From positions 124,001-188,000 of the forward strand of contig JAFRAS010000008.1 of NCBI GenBank assembly GCA_017405265.1: DNA of 64,000 nt, given 5' to 3'. Source of the stretch: Candidatus Saccharimonadota bacterium. Lineage in GTDB: Bacteria > Patescibacteriota > Saccharimonadia > Saccharimonadales > Saccharimonadaceae. Positions 33,366 to 41,676 of this stretch are shown here, piece after piece. The notes beneath the pieces are model-generated. The model was given only the letters and a program-made list of their open reading frames with translations. It was not told the DNA's origin and did not search any database. The position numbers and the translations under genes were made by a program. Position 1 is the stretch's first letter, and each line of letters opens with the position of its first letter.

Positions 33366-34012
33366 ATCAAAACTCCCGGTCGATCGGCCTCAGCGTCAAG
33401 GTCTTTCAAGGCTTGTTCGGGGTCGTCGGCAGACGCAATAGCGGAGCCAACGTCGAGCACGTCGAGGTCGAGATGCGCGAGGGCGCGAACGTTTTGCATA
33501 TTAACGCCGCCGTCCCAGGCGATTTCAAGATTCGGGTTTATGTTTCGGATGAGAGGGATTTTTTCGGTCTGGAGAAAGTCAGCTTGGCCACCTTGTTGGC
33601 CGAGGGTGCCGGCAAAAATCAGAGCAGCGTCGGCGGCTTTCAGCTCTTCGGTAAATTTCCCGGGGAAACTGCGGGCGAGGAGAGCGACGCCGCATTTAAT
33701 TCCCTCGGTATGGAGGCGTTCAAAAACGGGGAGGAGCGGCTCGGAGGCTTCGGCGTGGAAATAGACGAGCGAGGGCTTCAGGCCGATAATCGCGTCGAGA
33801 TGTTTCGAGGGTTCCGACACCATCATATGCAAATCGGCGACGATGCCGGCGGTGGGCCACCAGATATTAGACTCGGTGATAGTCATCGCGGGGGTAAAAA
33901 TGCCGTCGCTGATGTCGATTTGGACACGCTTGGCGAATTTTGAGTAGCGCTCGGCAAAGTGGCGATACTCTTCGACGGTGCTAGTTAAAATTGTAGGGAC
34001 AATTTCTATCAT
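33362..34012 (-). CDS. rpe: Ribulose-phosphate 3-epimerase family protein
   Basis: 216 residues, a TIM barrel. Landmarks of the Rpe family are IDISDGIFTPAMTI, DLHMMVSEPSKHL and the C-terminal IAWDGGVN followed by VLDVGSAI. The first metal-ligand histidine of Rpe (H in vHxDxMDG) is Gln in VQIDISDG; the second His and the last Asp are kept. It could still interconvert ribulose- and xylulose-5-phosphate, or act on a related ketose phosphate. It overlaps both neighbours by 4 bases. Confidence 0.8.
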   Translation of the reverse strand: MIEIVPTILTSTVEEYRHFAERYSKFAKRVQIDISDGIFTPAMTITESNIWWPTAGIVADLHMMVSEPSKHLDAIIGLKPSLVYFHAEASEPLLPVFERLHTEGIKCGVALLARSFPGKFTEELKAADAALIFAGTLGQQGGQADFLQTEKIPLIRNINPNLEIAWDGGVNMQNVRALAHLDLDVLDVGSAIASADDPEQALKDLDAEADRPGVLI

Positions 34013-34461
34013 AAAATCTCCATTTCATCAAGGCGATTAATGCGCCGAACGTGTCGGGGCTCTTCGGAAAAAACAGAGGTCAAAAACGATTGGAGCGCGT
34101 CTTTAGCCTCCGAAGAATTTTGGAAATCGGCGGCGAAACAAATCACGTTGGCGTCTTCGTGGGCGCGGGCGAGTTCGGCGATTTTCGGAGTCCAGCCGAC
34201 GACGGCGCGGATACCGGCGTGGCGGTTCGCGGCGATGGCGACGCCGGTGCCGGAACCACAAACGAGAATGCCGAAAGAGCCGGGCGCGTGCAAAACGGCT
34301 TCCGAAACGCGCTTCGCGGCGTCGTTATAATCGTCGGTTTCATCGAGAACGGCGGGACCGAGATCGGAGAAAGAGAAGCCTTCCGGGAGCGAAAAAGTCG
34401 ATAAGAGCTCATTCTTCAGGTCAAAGCCGCGATGGTCGGATGAAATGTAGACGTTAATCAT
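34009..34461 (-). CDS. rpiB: Ribose-5-phosphate isomerase B
   Basis: 150 residues. Typical ISSDHRGFDLKNELL start and the active-site LVCGSGTGVAIAANRHAGIRA with the catalytic Cys. Interconverts ribose-5-phosphate and ribulose-5-phosphate in the non-oxidative pentose phosphate pathway. It lies 15 bases after gap and overlaps rpe. Confidence 0.93.
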   Translation of the reverse strand: MINVYISSDHRGFDLKNELLSTFSLPEGFSFSDLGPAVLDETDDYNDAAKRVSEAVLHAPGSFGILVCGSGTGVAIAANRHAGIRAVVGWTPKIAELARAHEDANVICFAADFQNSSEAKDALQSFLTSVFSEEPRHVRRINRLDEMEIL

Positions 34462-34476
34462 GCGCCCGCCCCACGA

Positions 34477-35481
34477 CTATTTCATTTTTCCAAAATCGGC
34501 GGCGAGTTCGACGAGACGGTTGCTGTAGCCCCATTCGTTATCGTACCAAGCGACAACTTTCACGAGGTTGCCGTCAACGACGTCGGTCAAGGGCAAGTCA
34601 ACGACGCAAGAGTGCGAGTTGCCGCGGAAGTCCATCGAGACGAGCTCTTCTTCGGTTGCGTCCAGAATGCCTTCGAAATAAGGTTCTTTGGCGGCTTTTT
34701 TGAAGGCCTTGTTGATCATTTCTTTGGTTACGTCGCATTTCAAGACGGCGGTAATGTCAGAAAGAGAGACAACTGGGGTCGGGACGCGGACGGAGAGGCC
34801 GTTAAAGTGACCTTTCAGAGACGGGATAGTGAGAGCGGCGGCTTTGCTGGCGCCGGTCGTGGTTGGGACGATGTTTTCGGCAGCGGCACGAGCTTCGCGG
34901 AGGTCTTTCGCCGGGGCGTCTTGGAGACGTTGGGAGGCGGTGTAAGAGTGGATAGTGGTCATCATGGCTTTTTCGATGCCGAAGTTGTCTTCGAGAACTT
35001 TCATCACGGGGGCGATACAGTTCGTCGTGCAGGAGGCATTCGAGACGATTTCGTCGTCAGCGGTCAGGACTTCTTCATTCACGCCAATCACGACGGTTTT
35101 CGCGCCTTCGCCCTTCGCGGGAGCGGAAAGGACGACTTTTTTCGCGCCGGCGTCGATGTGCGCGCGGGCGAGTTTCGGGTCGGTGAAGCGGCCAGTACAC
35201 TCGAGGACGACGTCCACGCCGAGGCGTTTCCAGGGGAGATTCGCGGGGTCGGGCTCGGCGACAACGCGAATTTTGCGAGTGTTGACGTAAAGATATTTGT
35301 CGTCGGCGGTGACTTTGCGATCATAAGTGCCGTAAGACGAATCATGTTTCAAAAGATGCGCCAGGGCAGACGGGGCGGAGAGGTCGTTAATCGCGACCAC
35401 TTCGACATCGCGGCGATCGAGCGCGATTTTTAAAGCGGAGCGACCGATGCGTCCGAAGCCGTTAATTGCTATTTTTACCAT
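34477..35481 (-). CDS. gap: Glyceraldehyde-3-phosphate dehydrogenase, type I
   Basis: 334 residues, full length. NAD-binding INGFGRIGR, catalytic Cys in SNASCTTNCIAPV, and the C-terminal WYDNEWGYSNRLV. Central glycolytic enzyme, first gene of an operon gap-rpiB-rpe-pfkB that joins lower glycolysis to pentose phosphates. Ribosome-binding site AGGAGGTAT directly before the ATG. Confidence 0.96.
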   Translation of the reverse strand: MVKIAINGFGRIGRSALKIALDRRDVEVVAINDLSAPSALAHLLKHDSSYGTYDRKVTADDKYLYVNTRKIRVVAEPDPANLPWKRLGVDVVLECTGRFTDPKLARAHIDAGAKKVVLSAPAKGEGAKTVVIGVNEEVLTADDEIVSNASCTTNCIAPVMKVLEDNFGIEKAMMTTIHSYTASQRLQDAPAKDLREARAAAENIVPTTTGASKAAALTIPSLKGHFNGLSVRVPTPVVSLSDITAVLKCDVTKEMINKAFKKAAKEPYFEGILDATEEELVSMDFRGNSHSCVVDLPLTDVVDGNLVKVVAWYDNEWGYSNRLVELAADFGKMK

Positions 35482-35502
35482 ATACCTCCTTTATTTTAAT
35501 CT

Positions 35503-35512
35503 ATTATAGCAC
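35503..35512 (-). promoter_or_regulatory. Promoter of the gap operon
   Basis: TGTGCTATAAT on the minus strand (hexamer complement at 35503-35508). The leader is about 15 bases with AAAGGAGG, a leadered gene. Confidence 0.65.
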
Positions 35513-35550
35513 AAAAATTTTAGAATATACAAGAATATTTTTCATCGACT

Positions 35551-35560
35551 GTGGTATAAT
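35551..35560 (+). promoter_or_regulatory. Promoter of proS-greA
   Basis: TGTGGTATAAT, with the hexamer at 35555-35560, exactly 6 bases before the proS ATG. Divergent from the gap promoter. Confidence 0.7.
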
Positions 35561-35566
35561 GGTGGC

Positions 35567-36796
35567 ATGAAAAGAAGTCAGAGTTTTTTGAAAACGCTAA
35601 GGGAGGCGCCGAAAGATGAAGAGGCGCGCGGAGCGCAATTTTTGATTCGAGCTGGATACGTGAATAAAGAGATGGCCGGAGTGTATAATTATCTGCCTTT
35701 GGGGCTTAAAGCGATTGAGAAAATCAAGGCGGTGATTCGCGAAGAAATGGCGGGGCTCGGGGCGGAAGAAATTGAGATGACGGCGCTCCAGAACGCAAAA
35801 ACCTGGCAAGCTTCGGGGAGGTGGGACGACAAGGTGATGGATGTCTGGTTTAAGACAAAATTGAACGCCGGGGGCGAGGTGGGGCTGGCGCCGACGCACG
35901 AGGAGCCGATTACGAAGATGCTGACGGCGTATGTGAATAGTTATAAAGATTTGCCTTGTTCGGTTTTTCAGTTCCAAACGAAGTTTCGAAATGAACTTCG
36001 GGCAAAATCGGGGATTTTAAGGACGCGCGAGTTTTTGATGAAGGATTTGTATTCTTTCGCAAAAAATCGAGAGGAGCACGAAGAGTTTTATCACAAGGTC
36101 GAAGCTTCTTATAAACGGATTTATGAAAAACTGGGGCTTCCGCAAGTTTACCAGTGTTTTGCGAGTGGCGGGGCGTTTTCGAAATATAGCCACGAATTTC
36201 AGTGTTTGACTCCGGTCGGCGAGGACACGATTTATCACAATGCGGATTTTTCGGTGGTTTTGAATGAAGAAGTATTGAACGACGAAGTGCTTAGCGAGCT
36301 CGGAGTCAAGAGAGAAGAGCTCGTCTCCGAAAAGGCGGCCGAAGTGGGTAACATTTTCACGCTCGGAGAGAAATATTCGGAGCCATTGGGACTCAAGTTT
36401 AACGACGAAAATGGCGAGCGAAAAAATGTTTTCATGGGGTCGTATGGAATTGGTGTCTCTAGAGTTTTCGGGGTAATTGCGGAAAAAATGGCGGACGAGA
36501 AGGGATTGGTGCTTCCCTCTGCGATTTCGCCTTATCAATATTATCTCATCGGAATTGGCGACGAAGGAATGAGAGCTGCCGAGGAAATTTACGCGAGAGC
36601 GCCAGAAAAGTTTATCTTTGACGACAGAGATGAACGGCCGGGGGTGAAATTTGCGGACGCGGAGCTCATTGGAATTCCGGAGCGCGTCGTGGTGTCGGAT
36701 AAGACACTTCGTGATGGTAAAATCGAAGTAGTGACGCGAGCGAACGGCGCGACAAAACTATTGACAAAGGAAGAGTTTCTTAGTAAACTTTCTTAA
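35567..36796 (+). CDS. proS: Prolyl-tRNA synthetase, short form
   Basis: 409 residues against about 570 in E. coli. Class II motifs are present: motif 1 region LPLGLKAIEKI, the APTHEEPIT loop, motif 2 FRNELRAKSGILRTREFLMKD, and motif 3 GSYGIGVSR. The editing domain normally inserted between motifs 2 and 3 is missing, as in alphaproteobacterial and mitochondrial ProRS. The anticodon-binding domain is C-terminal. It is coupled to greA, which starts 15 bases downstream. Confidence 0.94.
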   Translation: MKRSQSFLKTLREAPKDEEARGAQFLIRAGYVNKEMAGVYNYLPLGLKAIEKIKAVIREEMAGLGAEEIEMTALQNAKTWQASGRWDDKVMDVWFKTKLNAGGEVGLAPTHEEPITKMLTAYVNSYKDLPCSVFQFQTKFRNELRAKSGILRTREFLMKDLYSFAKNREEHEEFYHKVEASYKRIYEKLGLPQVYQCFASGGAFSKYSHEFQCLTPVGEDTIYHNADFSVVLNEEVLNDEVLSELGVKREELVSEKAAEVGNIFTLGEKYSEPLGLKFNDENGERKNVFMGSYGIGVSRVFGVIAEKMADEKGLVLPSAISPYQYYLIGIGDEGMRAAEEIYARAPEKFIFDDRDERPGVKFADAELIGIPERVVVSDKTLRDGKIEVVTRANGATKLLTKEEFLSKLS

Positions 36797-36811
36797 CGAA
36801 AAGGAGTTGAT

Positions 36812-37270
36812 ATGATTAAAAAAGTCGTTAATCTTACGGCGGATGGAAAAGCGAAGCTGGAAAAAGAGTTGAATGAGTTAATTGCGAGGCGCCCGGAAGT
36901 AGCCGAGAGGCTGGCGACGGCCAGAGCTTTTGGCGATTTGTCCGAGAATCAGGAATATTCCGACGCAAGAGCCGAACAAAAGGCGATCGAAAACCGGATT
37001 TTCGAAATTCAAGACATTTTGAAAAATGCAAAAGTAATTCGCGGAGCGAAGCACACAAAAGTCGGCGTCGGCGCGAAAGTTAAAGTTAAGACTGGGAAGA
37101 AAGAAATTGATTATGAAATCGTTTCGCCGGTCGAGGCGGACCCGCTTTCGGGACGGATTTCGGATCAGTCGCCAATCGGGAAAGCAATGCTGGGGAGAAA
37201 ATCCGGCGAAGAGTTCGAGCTCAAAACCCAAACTGGCGCAACAAAATACACAATCGTGTCGGTAGAATAG
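36812..37270 (+). CDS. greA: Transcription elongation factor GreA
   Basis: 152 residues. N-terminal coiled coil with the acidic tip region FGDLSENQEYSDARAEQ, then the FKBP-like domain (SPIGKAMLGRKSGEEFEL). Rescues backtracked RNA polymerase by stimulating transcript cleavage. Ribosome-binding site AAAGGAGTTGAT. Ends at a bidirectional terminator shared with topA. Confidence 0.94.
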   Translation: MIKKVVNLTADGKAKLEKELNELIARRPEVAERLATARAFGDLSENQEYSDARAEQKAIENRIFEIQDILKNAKVIRGAKHTKVGVGAKVKVKTGKKEIDYEIVSPVEADPLSGRISDQSPIGKAMLGRKSGEEFELKTQTGATKYTIVSVE

Positions 37271-37271
37271 G

Positions 37272-37299
37272 AAAAATCGGCCGAAAGGCCGATTTTTTA
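37272..37299. terminator. Bidirectional terminator between greA and topA
   Basis: AAAAATCGGCC/GGCCGATTTTT perfect 11-bp stem with a GAAA tetraloop. A/T runs on both sides let it work in both directions. Confidence 0.9.
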
Positions 37300-39579
37300 T
37301 TTCTTTTTCGTCACTTTTCGCCTTGCGCGAGATTTTTTGGGTTTATTTTTCAAAATTTCTTCACATTGCTCTTTGGTCAAGGTGGCGATTTTGGTGTCTT
37401 TCGGAAGTTTCGCGGTATTGAAACGGCCGGGGCCTTTTACGTAGGGGCCGTAGGCGCCATTGATAACCATAATGTCGCCAAAATCTTTTAAAATCGAGGC
37501 GAGTTTTTCGGCATAGAGCTCTTTGGCGCGGTCGAAAGAAATAGTATAGGGGTCGTCGGACTTTAGTTGGATGTTGTAATTCCCGGCTTTGAGATAGGGG
37601 CCGAAGGGGCCGGAGGCGGCGATGATTTCGGCGCCATCGTCGGCGCGACCGAGATTTCGCGGGAGAGCTGGGAGAGCGAGTTGCTTTAAGGCGTCTTCGA
37701 AAGTGACGGTTTTTACGGTTTTTCTCTTCGGGAGAGGAGCGAAGCGAGGCTTTACGCCTGCGACTTTTTCGACTTCGCCGAGTTGGATGAAGCCGCCGTT
37801 TTTGCCAATTTTGGCGTAAATCGGAAAGCCAGTTTCGGGGTCGGTGCCGAGGAGACGAGCGTTGTTATAACGCGCAATATCTTCGGAGGCTTCGACGGTC
37901 TTTTTGAAGGGAGCGTAAAAATCGCGAAGCATGGTTACGCGGTCGAGCTTTTGTTCGGCGATTTTATCGAGGTCTTCTTCAATACTGGCAGTGAAAGAAT
38001 AATCAACGATGTTGGCGAAATTGTCAGTCAAAAAGCCCGAAACGAGCTCGCCGATCGGGGTCGGGAGGAGCTTGCCCTTGGTCGAACCGGATTTTTCGCT
38101 GTCTTTCTCTACCGCAATTTCGCCGTTTTTCAGGCTCAAGACTCGGACTTTGCGTTCGCGGCCTTCGCCTTCGCCTTTCACAACGTAGCCGCGGGATTGG
38201 ATGGCGGTCAAAATCGAGGCATAAGTCGAAGGGCGACCGATGCCGAGCTCTTCGAGTTTTTTCACCAGTGAGCCCTCAGTGAAACGAGCGGGTGGATTCG
38301 AGAAAGTCTCGCGCGCAAGGATTTCTTCCGCGGTAAGCAAGTCGCCTTTTTGGAGGTCCGGAAGCGCAGTTTCTTTCATCGAGCCATAGACTTTCAAGAA
38401 GCCGTCGAAGAGAATAGTTTCACCCTTGGCGGTGAATTTCAGGTCTTTATTCGAGCTCGGAGTGATAGTCGCGACGGTGCGAGCGACCTTCGCTGGCGAC
38501 ATTTGGGTCGCGAGAGTGCGCGAGCGAATGAGGCTATAAAGTTTCTTTTCGTAGTCGTTTTTGCCAGCGGACGCAACCTCGATGTGAGAGGGGCGGATGG
38601 CTTCGTGAGCTTCTTGGGCGCCGGCGGATTTAGTTTTGAAATGGCGGACTTTTAAGTAATTTTTGCCATAGGTTTTTTCAATATAAGAGGCCATCGCGGC
38701 GAGAGCTTGGTTCGAGAGGTTAAGCGAGTCGGTACGGTGATAGGTAATGTGGCCGGCCTGATAGAGACCTTGGGCGGCGGACATGGTAGTGCGGGCGGAG
38801 AAGCCGAGGCGAGAGGAAGCTTCGATTTGGAGCGCGGCGGTGGTGAGGGGTACGGGGTTGGCGCGCTCGGCGTCTTTTTTCTCGAGATTTTCGACGGAAA
38901 AAGTTGCGGATTTTAAGGAATCCAAAAGTTCGCTCGCGGATTTTTCGTCGTTCAATTCAAATTTTTCGACCGTGGCCGGGAAAGATTGGCCGGATTTTTC
39001 AAAAGTAGCGGATAACTTAAAAGTAGATTTGGACTCAAAAGCTTCTATTTCTTTCTCGCGCTCGACGATGAGGCGGAGGGCTGGCGACTGGACGCGGCCG
39101 GCCGAAACGGCGCCGGGGACTTTTTTCCGGACAACGCCAGAGAGGTCATAGCCGACGAGCATATCGAGGGTCTGGCGAGCCTGCTGGGAAGAGACCATGT
39201 TCATATTGACGATGCGCGGGTGCTTCAGGGCTTCTTCCAGAGCGGGTTTTGTAATTTCGTGGAAAGTAAGGCGCGGAGTGGAAGAGAGCGGAAGTTTCAA
39301 AACTTCGGCAAGGTGCCAAGAAATCGACTCGCCTTCGCGGTCCTCATCGGTCGCGAGATAGACATTATCTACGGATTTTACGGCTTTTTTCAGCTCGGCG
39401 ACGGTCTTTTTGTGTTCTGGGTCGATTTCGTAAGTTACGGCAAAATCGTGAGCTACATCAACCTTAACGTCTTTTCGAATGTGCCCAACAGAGGCCAGGA
39501 CGCGAAAATCGGGACCTAAGTATTTTTCAATAGTCTTGGCTTTGGCGGGAGACTCTACGATTAATAAGTTTTTGGGCAT
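37297..39579 (-). CDS. topA: DNA topoisomerase I
   Basis: 760 residues. Toprim start NLLIVESPAKAKTIEKYLG, acidic TDEDREGE, and the catalytic Tyr in GHITYHRTDS. The usual C-terminal zinc ribbons are replaced by two GPFGPYLK/GAYGPYVK-type repeats and a basic tail (KKSRARRKVTKKK), as in actinobacterial enzymes. Relaxes negative supercoils. It has its own promoter inside the iscU stop region, with the -10 box 7 bases before the ATG. Confidence 0.95.
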   Translation of the reverse strand: MPKNLLIVESPAKAKTIEKYLGPDFRVLASVGHIRKDVKVDVAHDFAVTYEIDPEHKKTVAELKKAVKSVDNVYLATDEDREGESISWHLAEVLKLPLSSTPRLTFHEITKPALEEALKHPRIVNMNMVSSQQARQTLDMLVGYDLSGVVRKKVPGAVSAGRVQSPALRLIVEREKEIEAFESKSTFKLSATFEKSGQSFPATVEKFELNDEKSASELLDSLKSATFSVENLEKKDAERANPVPLTTAALQIEASSRLGFSARTTMSAAQGLYQAGHITYHRTDSLNLSNQALAAMASYIEKTYGKNYLKVRHFKTKSAGAQEAHEAIRPSHIEVASAGKNDYEKKLYSLIRSRTLATQMSPAKVARTVATITPSSNKDLKFTAKGETILFDGFLKVYGSMKETALPDLQKGDLLTAEEILARETFSNPPARFTEGSLVKKLEELGIGRPSTYASILTAIQSRGYVVKGEGEGRERKVRVLSLKNGEIAVEKDSEKSGSTKGKLLPTPIGELVSGFLTDNFANIVDYSFTASIEEDLDKIAEQKLDRVTMLRDFYAPFKKTVEASEDIARYNNARLLGTDPETGFPIYAKIGKNGGFIQLGEVEKVAGVKPRFAPLPKRKTVKTVTFEDALKQLALPALPRNLGRADDGAEIIAASGPFGPYLKAGNYNIQLKSDDPYTISFDRAKELYAEKLASILKDFGDIMVINGAYGPYVKGPGRFNTAKLPKDTKIATLTKEQCEEILKNKPKKSRARRKVTKKK

Positions 39580-39586
39580 ATTTATA

Positions 39587-39615
39587 TATATAATATATTA
39601 ATAGAGAAAAGTCAA
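39587..39615 (-). promoter_or_regulatory. Promoter of topA
   Basis: On the minus strand TTGACT (39610-39615), a 17-base spacer and TATATA (39587-39592), which ends 7 bases before the topA ATG. The -35 box overlaps the iscU stop. Confidence 0.6.
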
Positions 39616-40025
39616 CTCTTTTTCCGGTAAGACTGAATAGCGGCGCGAAGAGCGTCGTGGCCCAGGACGGAGCAGTGGAATTTGTGCTTCGGGAGACCGC
39701 CGAGGTATTCGGCGATGTCGTCGGCGGAAATCGCGAGGGCGTCGTCCAGAGTTTTTCCCTTTGCAAGTTCAGAAAGAGCCGAGGTCGAGGCGATAGCCGA
39801 GGCACAGCCGTAGGTCTTCCATTTTACGTCTTCGATTTTGTCGTCTTTGATTTTTAAAAACATTAGCATCTGGTCGCCACAGATAGGGTTGCCGACGATA
39901 CCCTTGGCGTCGTAAGCGAATTTCGACTCGTCGCCCATGAGAAAGTTTTTCGGATTCAAAAAATGTTCTTTCACGAGGTCGGAATAGGCGAAGGGATTAG
40001 CGGAATCGGTGGAATTTTCAGTCAT
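39612..40025 (-). CDS. iscU: Fe-S cluster scaffold IscU/NifU-like
   Basis: 137 residues. The three cluster-ligand cysteines are present in NPICGDQM, KTYGCASAIASTSA and KFHCSVLGHDA. It receives sulfur from the desulfurase encoded just upstream. It is the last gene of nrdD-nrdG-iscS-iscU. A likely client is the [4Fe-4S] cluster of NrdG. Confidence 0.9.
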   Translation of the reverse strand: MTENSTDSANPFAYSDLVKEHFLNPKNFLMGDESKFAYDAKGIVGNPICGDQMLMFLKIKDDKIEDVKWKTYGCASAIASTSALSELAKGKTLDDALAISADDIAEYLGGLPKHKFHCSVLGHDALRAAIQSYRKKS

Positions 40026-40026
40026 T

Positions 40027-41136
40027 TTACTCCTTTATTTTAATAGTTGATATACCCTGCAAACGTTTTATGATATTAGGCAATATTTTCATTATTTTGT
40101 CAATATCATCTTCTTTCGCGTCGAGGCCGAAAGAGAAACGGATGGAAGAATGGGCAACTTCGACGTCGTTTTTGGTCGCCATGAGGACATGGCTCGGCTT
40201 TGCGTCGGAAGAGGCGCAGGCGGAACCGGTCGAAACTTCGATGCCTCCCATGGTGTCGAGGTAGAGCTGAATCGACTCGCCCTCGGCGGCGGCGAAAGAA
40301 ACGTTCAAGATGTTCGGGAGAGAATTTTCGAGGGGAGAATTGAGGCTCGAGTGGGGGATTTCTTTCAAGATACGCTTCGCGAGAGCGTTTTTTAGAGGGC
40401 GGATGTTTTTTTCGTAGAGTTCCCAGGTTTTATGTTTTTCGGCGTATTCAGCAGCGGCGGCGAAGCCGAGGATATTCACGAGCGGAGTAGTGCCGGCGCG
40501 GCGGTGATGTTCCTGGGCGCCACCCAGAATAAGTGGGCGGAAGGGTGCGCCTTTTTTGACGTATAAAAGACCGACGCCGACGGGCCCGCCGATTTTGTGC
40601 GCGGAGGCAGTGAGATAATCGACACCTAAAGCCTTCACGTCGATAGGGATTTTGCCGAGAGCTTGGGTAGCGTCAGTGTGGAATTTATATTTGTCGTCAG
40701 TCGCAATCGGCTCCAGAGTCCCGAGTTCGTTATTCGCGAGCATGACGGAAACGAGGCGCGATTCCGTCGGGAAGAGCTCGGTTTTTATCCGACCATTCTC
40801 ATCCACGGGGATTTTCGTGAGACGAGAGGCGTATTCGAGGGCGGGTTCCAAGACCGAAGGATGCTCGATGGCGGAGACGGCGATGGGTTGACCGGCAAAA
40901 ATATGCATTACAGTGTTGTTCGATTCGGAGCCGCCGGAGGTGAAAATGATTTCGGAGGGGTCGGCATTAATGAGGCAAGCGACTTTTTTGCGAGCGCTTT
41001 CGAGTAAATCGCGGGCGCGGGTGCCGGTAGAGTGGAGCGAAGAAGTATTGCCGAGCTCCATGTTCATCGCGTCTATCATGGCGGATTTTACTTCGGGGAG
41101 GAGGGGGGAGGTGGCGGAGTGGTCGAGATAAATCAT
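40027..41136 (-). CDS. iscS: Cysteine desulfurase (IscS/NifS)
   Basis: 369 residues. PLP lysine in TASAHKIGGPVGVG, catalytic Cys in STGSACASSDAKPSHVL, and the substrate loop TSGGSESNN. Converts cysteine to alanine and delivers persulfide sulfur to IscU. Its ATG overlaps the nrdG stop, and iscU follows 1 base later. Confidence 0.92.
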   Translation of the reverse strand: MIYLDHSATSPLLPEVKSAMIDAMNMELGNTSSLHSTGTRARDLLESARKKVACLINADPSEIIFTSGGSESNNTVMHIFAGQPIAVSAIEHPSVLEPALEYASRLTKIPVDENGRIKTELFPTESRLVSVMLANNELGTLEPIATDDKYKFHTDATQALGKIPIDVKALGVDYLTASAHKIGGPVGVGLLYVKKGAPFRPLILGGAQEHHRRAGTTPLVNILGFAAAAEYAEKHKTWELYEKNIRPLKNALAKRILKEIPHSSLNSPLENSLPNILNVSFAAAEGESIQLYLDTMGGIEVSTGSACASSDAKPSHVLMATKNDVEVAHSSIRFSFGLDAKEDDIDKIMKILPNIIKRLQGISTIKIKE

Positions 41137-41675
41137 TATTCTACTTTCAGGATTTTAGCGGTGCCATATTCGAGGTGGAGGAGACGTTGGTTCTTTGAGC
41201 CGCGGAATTTCAGAGTTAAGTCGCGCTGAGCTAGGATGAAGGGACCGTCGATTAAAGCGTCGAGAGATTTCAGGAAAGCCAGTGAGTCGCCGCCTTGTTC
41301 GACGATTTCTTCGTAGGTGTTACCAGAGAAAGACCAGATATTCCAACCAAGTTCCTTGCGGCAGAAGTCGGCGATTTCTTTGCAGGCTTTCGGTTGCGCG
41401 AAGGGTTCGCCACCGCAGAAGGTGATGCCGGATTGACCTTTGAATTCTTTGAGGCGGGATTTTATCTCTTCGATATCGACGAGGAAACCGCCCTCGGGGT
41501 CCCAGGTTTCGGGGTTTTGGCAGCCAGGGCAGTGTTTGAAACAGCCCTGAGTCCAAAGCACCGCGCGGAGACCGTAGCCATTCACGATGTTGTCGTGTTC
41601 GAGCGGGCCCGAGAGGCGGATTTTGCCCGGAATTTCCGGCACGAGACGATTCGCCGTGGAAGGATACTTCCCCAT
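41136..41675 (-). CDS. nrdG: Anaerobic ribonucleotide reductase activating enzyme
   Basis: 179 residues. Radical-SAM cluster motif CxxxCxxC at Cys45, Cys49 and Cys52 (TQGCFKHCPGCQN), and the SAM-binding FCGGEPF. Installs the glycyl radical on NrdD. It starts 1 base after the nrdD stop. Confidence 0.93.
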   Translation of the reverse strand: MGKYPSTANRLVPEIPGKIRLSGPLEHDNIVNGYGLRAVLWTQGCFKHCPGCQNPETWDPEGGFLVDIEEIKSRLKEFKGQSGITFCGGEPFAQPKACKEIADFCRKELGWNIWSFSGNTYEEIVEQGGDSLAFLKSLDALIDGPFILAQRDLTLKFRGSKNQRLLHLEYGTAKILKVE

Positions 41676-41676
41676 C

